A stretch of 30,070 nt of DNA, from NCBI GenBank assembly GCA_964555935.1, contig CAZKUN010000099.1:1-30070 (forward strand), read 5' to 3'. The DNA comes from CAZKUN01 sp964555935. Its GTDB lineage: Bacteria; Armatimonadota; Zipacnadia; Zipacnadales; VGFC01. The notes under the pieces were generated by a model. It was not told the origin of the DNA. It saw nothing but the letters and a program-made list of their open reading frames with translations, and did no database searches. A program made the translations under genes and the position numbers. This document shows positions 25,704 through 30,070 of the stretch, one piece after another (position 1 is the stretch's first letter; every line of letters starts with the position of its first letter).

Positions 25704-26831
25704 ATGCGGATCGTGCGCACGGCAAGCCTGTTGGGCGTTGGACTGATGGCGGCAGCTTCGGGCGCCTGGGCGGAGCGGCACGCGGATGTGTTCGGGATGG
25801 AGCTGCAGAGCGACCCACAAGGCATCAGCGTCCACCGCGTGGACGCCGGGACCGAGGCAGAGGCACGCGGCATTCAGGCGGGCGACCGGATCGTGGAGCT
25901 CAACGGGACTGAGGTTAGCGAGAGCTGGGACTTCATGAGCCGGATCGACGGCCTCGGACCGCGTCTCCGACTGAGGACCCTCAGGGGAGAGGAGCCCCGG
26001 CGGGTCACGCTGCGTCGCCCTGAACTTGCGGGCAAGCTCGTGTTTCGCTCCGACCGCGCCGGCCCATGGGAGCTTTGGCGGATGAATGTGGACGGTTCGG
26101 ATCTGCGCCAGGTGACCACTCACGGCCTGGACCCGCAGGGCGCGGTGTGGTCACCCGACGGCAAGCGGATCGCCTTCGAATGCCAGACGCCCTACTGGGA
26201 CATCTGGGTGATGGACGAGGATGGAGGCCACCTCCGGCAGCTCACCAGCTTCCCGGACGCCGAGACCCGGCCGCGCTGGTCGGCAGACGGGAAGTACGTG
26301 TACTTCATCTCTTACCAGTGGGGCGGCACCGCGATCGGCAGGATCGACCTCGCGAGCGGGAAGCAGGAGAAGATCGCCCAGATCAGCGACACGCCGGCGT
26401 TGGCGCCCTTTCGGTTCCCGGTCTATGACGTCTCGCCCGACGGCAGGCGACTGGCCTTCCCGGTGGCCACGCCTCAGGGCTGGCGGCTGCACTACGCCAA
26501 AGCCGACGGATCCGACGTTCGCTCGGCGGGCTTCGAGGGCGAGCAGACTGCCATCGACTGGGCCCCGGACGGTAGCAGACTCCTGTGGAGCGCGGGATCG
26601 GCGTACCGCTGGCTCGACTACGAGACCAAGGGCATCGCGGACTTCAGGTTGGGTGAGCGGGGCTGGGCGATGTTCGCGCCCGACAGCGCCTCGGTGATCT
26701 TCGACGCGCCGCCCCGCGATGCCGAGAAGCGCGACCTCTACGTCGCCGACCTCACCGGAAAGACGCTGCACCGGCTCACCTACCATCCGGCCAACGACCA
26801 CTGGGCCGACTGGTGGGCGCCAAGGGACTAG
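25704..26831 (+). CDS. Exported PDZ domain plus TolB/WD40-like beta-propeller protein
   Basis: The 375-residue protein has a clear signal peptide (MRIVRTASLLGVGLMAAASGAWA). A PDZ domain follows at about 30-100 (GISVHRVDAGTEAEARGIQAGDRIVELNGTEV). Propeller blades of the TolB/PD40 type fill the rest, each with the W/YSPDGKRIAF-like signature: ELWRMNVDGSDLRQVT, VWSPDGKRIAFEC, DIWVMDEDGGHLRQLT, RWSADGKYVYFIS, DVSPDGRRLAFPV and DLYVADLTGKTLHRLT. The combination recalls the non-catalytic parts of tricorn-type proteases, but no protease domain is present, so a binding or scaffolding role outside the cytoplasm is likeliest. ATG 25704 has GGGGAGGG with about six bases of spacing. It continues the rightward run. 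Confidence 0.88.
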   Translation: MRIVRTASLLGVGLMAAASGAWAERHADVFGMELQSDPQGISVHRVDAGTEAEARGIQAGDRIVELNGTEVSESWDFMSRIDGLGPRLRLRTLRGEEPRRVTLRRPELAGKLVFRSDRAGPWELWRMNVDGSDLRQVTTHGLDPQGAVWSPDGKRIAFECQTPYWDIWVMDEDGGHLRQLTSFPDAETRPRWSADGKYVYFISYQWGGTAIGRIDLASGKQEKIAQISDTPALAPFRFPVYDVSPDGRRLAFPVATPQGWRLHYAKADGSDVRSAGFEGEQTAIDWAPDGSRLLWSAGSAYRWLDYETKGIADFRLGERGWAMFAPDSASVIFDAPPRDAEKRDLYVADLTGKTLHRLTYHPANDHWADWWAPRD

Positions 26832-26896
26832 GCTTCGCGGAACGAATTCCTCACCTCGACGCACAGGACCGCTCATCACATCGGGGGCAGCCTCGC

Positions 26897-28279
26897 ATGA
26901 AAGTCATCACGATCGTAGCGGACTCATTCCGGCGGGACCACCTGGGGTGCTATGGCAACAGGTGGATCCGCACGCCCAACCTCGGTGCCCTGGCGGAGGA
27001 GTCAGCCGTCTTCGACCAAGCGTACATCGGCTCGTTCCCGACGGTGCCGAATCGGCGCGATGTCTTCCTGGGCCATGGCGACAAAGGCGTGCCGTTCAAC
27101 CGCTGGAAGACGATCGACAACGACGAGGTGACGCTGGGCGATCGGCTGGGCGAGAAGGGCATCCACTCGTTCATGCTCACCGACGTCCAGAACAACGTGA
27201 CCCGCGGCATCAACCTCTACAAGGGCTTCAGCGGGTGGCACTGCAACCGCGGTCAGGAGGCGGATCCGCTCTGGACCGCCGCCGACGTCCCGCTGGAGTG
27301 GCCCGTGCCGCCGGAGATGATTCGGTACAAGGAGGAATGGTGGCACCAGATCCTCGCAACTCGCGCGCACCGCAAGACCGAGGACGACTGGCACGCGCCG
27401 GGCACGTACAAGCTCGCCTGCGAGTGGCTTGAGCGTAACTACACTCGCGACGATTTCTGGCTGTATGTGGATACCTTCGACCCCCACGAGCCGTGGGATC
27501 CGCCGGACTGGTATGAGAAGATGTATGACCCGAACTTCAAAGGTCGCCGCTTCGATGCGCCGACATACGGCAACGTGAAGAAGCTCGGGATCACCAAGCG
27601 CGAGATGCAGAACATCCGCGCGCGGTATGCGGGCGAGATCTCGATGGTCGACGCCGGTCTGGGCAGGCTGCTCGGGACGCTTGAGAAGCTCGGCATCTAC
27701 GAGGACACGTTGATCATCTTCACGGCCGATCACGGGACGTGCTTCGACTACCCCGGCGACAATGGGATGCTCTGCAAGGCCCACACGCTTGGCGACGATG
27801 GGATGATCATGTCGGCCGGCAAGCCACCGAAGCAACCGATGCATTTCTACCCGCACTACACGGGTGTCTGTCGCATTCCGTTGATCGTCCACGTGCCTGG
27901 CCAGAAGTCCACCAAGCGAATCCGGGCGATCACGCAACCGTGGGACATCACGGCGACCGTCCTCGATGCGTTTGGGATGACGAAGCCGGATGAGCTGTGG
28001 GGCGGGTCGCTGCTGGGGCTGGCGACCGGCAAGACGAAGAAGATCCGCGACGCGGCCGTGTTGGGCAACCACGCTCACGCGCAGGTCATGACGAAGCAGC
28101 ACATGTACGCGACCTGGCGCGGCCAGCGCGAGGCGGCGCTGTATGACCTCAGAGCCGACCCAGATCAGAAGAAGAACATCGCGGTCAAACATCCGGACGT
28201 GGTCGCGCGTCTACACAGACATGTGGCCAAGTACCTGGAGCGTCAAGGGATGGCAGGGATGTTGGATGAGTACGTGTAG
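26897..28279 (+). CDS. Sulfatase-fold hydrolase with Thr at the formylglycine position
   Basis: The 460-residue protein belongs to the alkaline phosphatase/sulfatase superfamily: MKVITIVADSFRRDHLGCYGN with metal-binding D9, RTPNLGALAEESAVFDQAY, YVDTFDPHEPWDPP, MVDAGLGRLLGTLEKLG and IIFTADHGTCFDYPG. Where type I sulfatases carry C-x-P-S-R, this one reads T49-V-P-N-R in GSFPTVPNRRDVFLG, so it has no Cys or Ser to convert to formylglycine. Thr serves directly as nucleophile in other superfamily members such as nucleotide pyrophosphatases, so a phosphodiesterase-, phosphatase- or sulfatase-like activity by a different mechanism is possible. There is no signal peptide, unlike the sulfatase at 4528. 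ATG 26897 begins at the first conserved strand, with GGGGG about nine bases upstream. It overlaps the next gene by 14 bp. Confidence 0.9.
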   Translation: MKVITIVADSFRRDHLGCYGNRWIRTPNLGALAEESAVFDQAYIGSFPTVPNRRDVFLGHGDKGVPFNRWKTIDNDEVTLGDRLGEKGIHSFMLTDVQNNVTRGINLYKGFSGWHCNRGQEADPLWTAADVPLEWPVPPEMIRYKEEWWHQILATRAHRKTEDDWHAPGTYKLACEWLERNYTRDDFWLYVDTFDPHEPWDPPDWYEKMYDPNFKGRRFDAPTYGNVKKLGITKREMQNIRARYAGEISMVDAGLGRLLGTLEKLGIYEDTLIIFTADHGTCFDYPGDNGMLCKAHTLGDDGMIMSAGKPPKQPMHFYPHYTGVCRIPLIVHVPGQKSTKRIRAITQPWDITATVLDAFGMTKPDELWGGSLLGLATGKTKKIRDAAVLGNHAHAQVMTKQHMYATWRGQREAALYDLRADPDQKKNIAVKHPDVVARLHRHVAKYLERQGMAGMLDEYV

Positions 28280-29156
28280 CCGTCGCGCGACGCTCGTTCT
28301 GGCAATTGGGATTCTAAGCATGAACGCGGGCTGCCGCTCAGACCATGGGCAGCCCGCAAGTCATGTCTCGGCAGATCCCGCCAGCTACCCTCTGTCGGCG
28401 GACGACTACGCGTGGCCCAGAACGGCGGACACCTACGAGCCCCTCGCGGCGAGGATTGCGGCTCCGAGGGGGCACGCGCGCGTCGACGTGGCGTCCGGCG
28501 GCTTCGCGGAGTGGCTGAGACACCTGCCGGTGTTGCCCGATGGAGCGGACGTTGTGTCCGAGAGCGGCGACACGATACTGAGAGCATCGTCGCGATCGCT
28601 GGCCGCAGTCATCGACATCGACGTCCGCAGGAACCAGGAGTGTGCGGACACGAACATGCGCGTCTGGTCCGAGTACCTCAAGCATGTGGGTCGCAGTGAC
28701 GAGATCGCGTTCAAGCTGACGGGCGGGGGCACGATCTCATGGCCGAAGTGGAAGCAGGGGTATCGGCTGAAGACGAGCGGCAACAGCGTCAGCTTCGTCA
28801 GAACGACGGGCGCGGATGGCTCGCGCGCCAGCTTTGACAAGTTCCTGGCATCGGTCTTCGGATGGTGCGGGACGCTGTCGCTGTCTCAGGAGGGGAGCAA
28901 GGTCGCGCCGGATGATATCGCGATCGGGGACTTCTTCGTGCATGGCGGGAGCCCCGGACACACGGTGATGGTCGTCGACATAGTGGTGGATGATCGCGGC
29001 CGGAAGAAGGCGCTGCTCTTGCAGGGGTACATGCCGGCGCAATCAGCGCACGTTCTCGCTCATTGGGGCGACCCGTGGTTCGATCTGGATACTGCGAAGC
29101 CGCTCGACGTGCCGCGCTGGCGCGAATTCGAGTGGGATGAGTTGAGGAGGTTCTGA
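28266..29156 (+). CDS. DUF4846-family lipoprotein
   Basis: The 296-residue protein starts with a lipoprotein-type signal (MSTCSRRATLVLAIGILSMNAGC23), where Asn at -3 is atypical but A-G-C fits the lipobox end. The mature part follows the DUF4846 pattern: TYEPLAARIAAPRGHARVDVASGGFAEWLRHLPV, AAVIDIDVRRNQECADTNMRVWSEYL, FDKFLASVFGWCGTLSL, IAIGDFFVHGGSPGHTVMVVDI, LLLQGYMPAQSAHVL and PWFDLD. The function of the family is unknown; the conserved GxPGHxVxVVD segment suggests a papain-like or amidase-like fold, which is inference. ATG 28266 lies inside the end of the sulfatase-fold gene (14-bp overlap) with AGGGATG upstream, so it is likely translated from the same mRNA. It ends 4 bp before the palindrome. 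Confidence 0.88.
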   Translation: MSTCSRRATLVLAIGILSMNAGCRSDHGQPASHVSADPASYPLSADDYAWPRTADTYEPLAARIAAPRGHARVDVASGGFAEWLRHLPVLPDGADVVSESGDTILRASSRSLAAVIDIDVRRNQECADTNMRVWSEYLKHVGRSDEIAFKLTGGGTISWPKWKQGYRLKTSGNSVSFVRTTGADGSRASFDKFLASVFGWCGTLSLSQEGSKVAPDDIAIGDFFVHGGSPGHTVMVVDIVVDDRGRKKALLLQGYMPAQSAHVLAHWGDPWFDLDTAKPLDVPRWREFEWDELRRF

Positions 29157-29160
29157 ATCG

Positions 29161-29224
29161 ATAAACTAGGGACAGTTACCACATTTTCAGACGCCCGGAA
29201 ATGTGGCAACTGTCCCTAGTTTAT
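29161..29224. repeat. Long near-perfect palindrome, REP-like or bidirectional terminator
   Basis: The left arm 29161-29188 pairs with the right arm 29197-29224. There are 17 perfect base pairs (29161-29177 with 29208-29224), one A-C mismatch (29178/29207), 8 further pairs, a T-G wobble and one C-G pair, around an 8-nt loop. The arms are AT-richer than the surrounding genes. The arms contain CTAGGGACAGTT and ACCACATTT, resembling the GGGACAGTTACC-type palindromes that I associate with REP elements mobilised by REP-associated tyrosine transposases (recalled from general knowledge, not checked). The right arm's outer end carries the TAA stop codon of the amidohydrolase gene. The position between convergent genes also fits a factor-independent bidirectional terminator. 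Confidence 0.85.
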
Positions 29225-30006
29225 CCTTGAAGCAAGCCGATGAGGTTCTCTGAGTAGATCGCGCGCCTCTCGTTGTCCGTGAGGCCGAGCCGCTCCATCC
29301 CCGCTACACACTGGCACTGGCTCTGCCACGGGAAATCGCTGCCCCAGATGATCCGATCGATGCCGTGGGCCCGCATCATGCGCTCAATGCGGGCGTCCGG
29401 GCAGAGATCGAACGTGTACGATGCATCGAAGTACACGTCGCGCCCAATGAGCAGCTCCTCGACCTCATCCCACTGACCGTACGAGCCCATGTGCGCGAGG
29501 ATGATCCGCTGCTCGGGAAACGCCTCGTGGATGTTCAGCAAGCGCCGCGGCGTGGTCTCGATGTAGTCTTGCGGCGCGATCTCATCGCCCGCGTGGAAGA
29601 GCAGCACGAGACGGTTGTCGATCAGCTCCAGCAGCCTCAGGAACTTCGGATCATTGAGCGCGAAGTCCTGAAAGTGAGCGTGCACCTTGATGCCGGGGAT
29701 GCCTAGATCTAGCGCGCGCTGGACCTCGCCTTCAAGATCATCCACGTGCGGATGAATGCTCCCGAATGGGATGAGTCGGTCGCTCGCGAGACTCGCGAAC
29801 CACTTGTTGACCGAAGGCACTTGCTCGGGTTTCGTGGTTACAGCGACGATGACGGACTTGTCGACTCCGCATTCATCCATGTGCTCAATCAGGCCGCCCG
29901 GCGTGGCGAGTCCGGCGGGCGTTATGTCGTAGCGCGTGCAGAGCGACTCCATCGCGCGCTCCACGACGTGCTCGGGGAAGATGTGAGTGTGGTTGTCAAT
30001 GATCAT
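29221..30006 (-). CDS. Amidohydrolase family 2 protein (metal-dependent TIM barrel)
   Basis: The 261-residue protein is a complete Amidohydro_2 (PF04909) member: DNHTHIF (H6, H8) on strand 1, GIKVHAHFQD (K107, H109, H111), LLFHAGDE (H138), IILAHMGSYG (H172) and IIWGSDFPW (D224). This set matches the metal ligands and general acid/base residues of decarboxylase- or lactonase-like amidohydrolases; typical substrates are aromatic acids, lactones or sugar lactones, and none can be singled out here. It is cytoplasmic. ATG 30006 has AGAGG seven bases upstream and a stronger GGGGGGAGG run a little further away. Its stop codon TAA lies within the palindrome, so the last codons border that element. 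It converges on the rightward run and need not belong to it. Confidence 0.92.
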   Translation of the reverse strand: MIIDNHTHIFPEHVVERAMESLCTRYDITPAGLATPGGLIEHMDECGVDKSVIVAVTTKPEQVPSVNKWFASLASDRLIPFGSIHPHVDDLEGEVQRALDLGIPGIKVHAHFQDFALNDPKFLRLLELIDNRLVLLFHAGDEIAPQDYIETTPRRLLNIHEAFPEQRIILAHMGSYGQWDEVEELLIGRDVYFDASYTFDLCPDARIERMMRAHGIDRIIWGSDFPWQSQCQCVAGMERLGLTDNERRAIYSENLIGLLQG

Positions 30007-30070
30007 GTGGTTGCCTCTGACCTCCCCCCATTAACGGTACCACTCACAGTCTCATGGATTCGTTGCCTTC
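30007..30070. other. Upstream region of the amidohydrolase gene, window edge
   Basis: These 64 bases contain the purine-rich ribosome binding region of the amidohydrolase gene on the minus strand and no coding sequence that I can support. The promoter may lie here or beyond the window. Confidence 0.4.

Noticed and set aside
1..30070. CRISPR array, tRNA, rRNA or insertion sequence
   Set aside because: No repeated 25-40 bp units with spacers, no cloverleaf or rRNA-like conserved stretch, and no transposase frame were seen; the only strong repeat is the single palindrome at 29161-29224.

Overview
The window is GC-rich, densely packed bacterial DNA with 20 protein-coding genes, no RNA genes and no recognisable insertion sequence, phage or CRISPR array. 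Two sulfatase-fold proteins (one with a Tat signal and HEAT repeats), an FAD-dependent oxidoreductase of the type often found beside sulfatases, many unusual glycoside hydrolases, a DUF4846 lipoprotein and strong GGAGG-type ribosome binding sites suggest a saprophytic polysaccharide degrader. Planctomycetota or other PVC-like or candidate phyla (Hydrogenedentota, Armatimonadota, Latescibacterota, Poribacteria-like) would fit. That placement is inference from gene content; no marker gene is present.

Left flank (1-3080): a short leftward ECF sigma factor that keeps region 2 but stops before region 4; a leftward DUF4062 protein (TIR-like N-terminal domain, possibly defence or signalling); a divergent single-pass membrane protein of unknown function; and a leftward pyridoxamine-5'-phosphate-oxidase-fold flavoprotein.

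First carbohydrate block (3136-7849): a leftward GH43/GH130-like beta-propeller protein diverges from a rightward pair, a Tat-exported sulfatase with C-terminal HEAT repeats and an FAD-dependent oxidoreductase.

Central divergent locus (7884-29156): a short intergenic region at 19000-19120 separates two tightly packed gene runs. The leftward run is tandem GNAT acetyltransferase, ADP-ribosylglycohydrolase-like protein, a 1240-residue protein with two GH140/DUF4038-like modules in tandem plus Ig-like and LamG domains, a soluble REC-PAS4-kinase-REC hybrid histidine kinase, and a GH95-family fucosidase/galactosidase. The junctions are 0, 12, 3 and 31 bp. The rightward run is a pectate-lyase-like beta-helix protein, a GH99-like (WbsX) protein, an unrecognised protein, a large GH20/GH67-like protein, a PDZ plus TolB-propeller protein, a sulfatase-fold protein with Thr in place of the formylglycine Cys, and a DUF4846 lipoprotein. 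Several of these genes overlap or nearly touch.

Taken together, the locus looks like a complex-polysaccharide degradation island (perhaps a sulfated or fucosylated glycan) with its own cytoplasmic sensor kinase. No sugar transporter, TonB/SusCD pair, sulfatase-maturing enzyme or intact DNA-binding regulator is visible in the window.

Right end (29157-30070): a long near-perfect palindrome lies between the DUF4846 gene and a convergent amidohydrolase gene and supplies the amidohydrolase stop codon.
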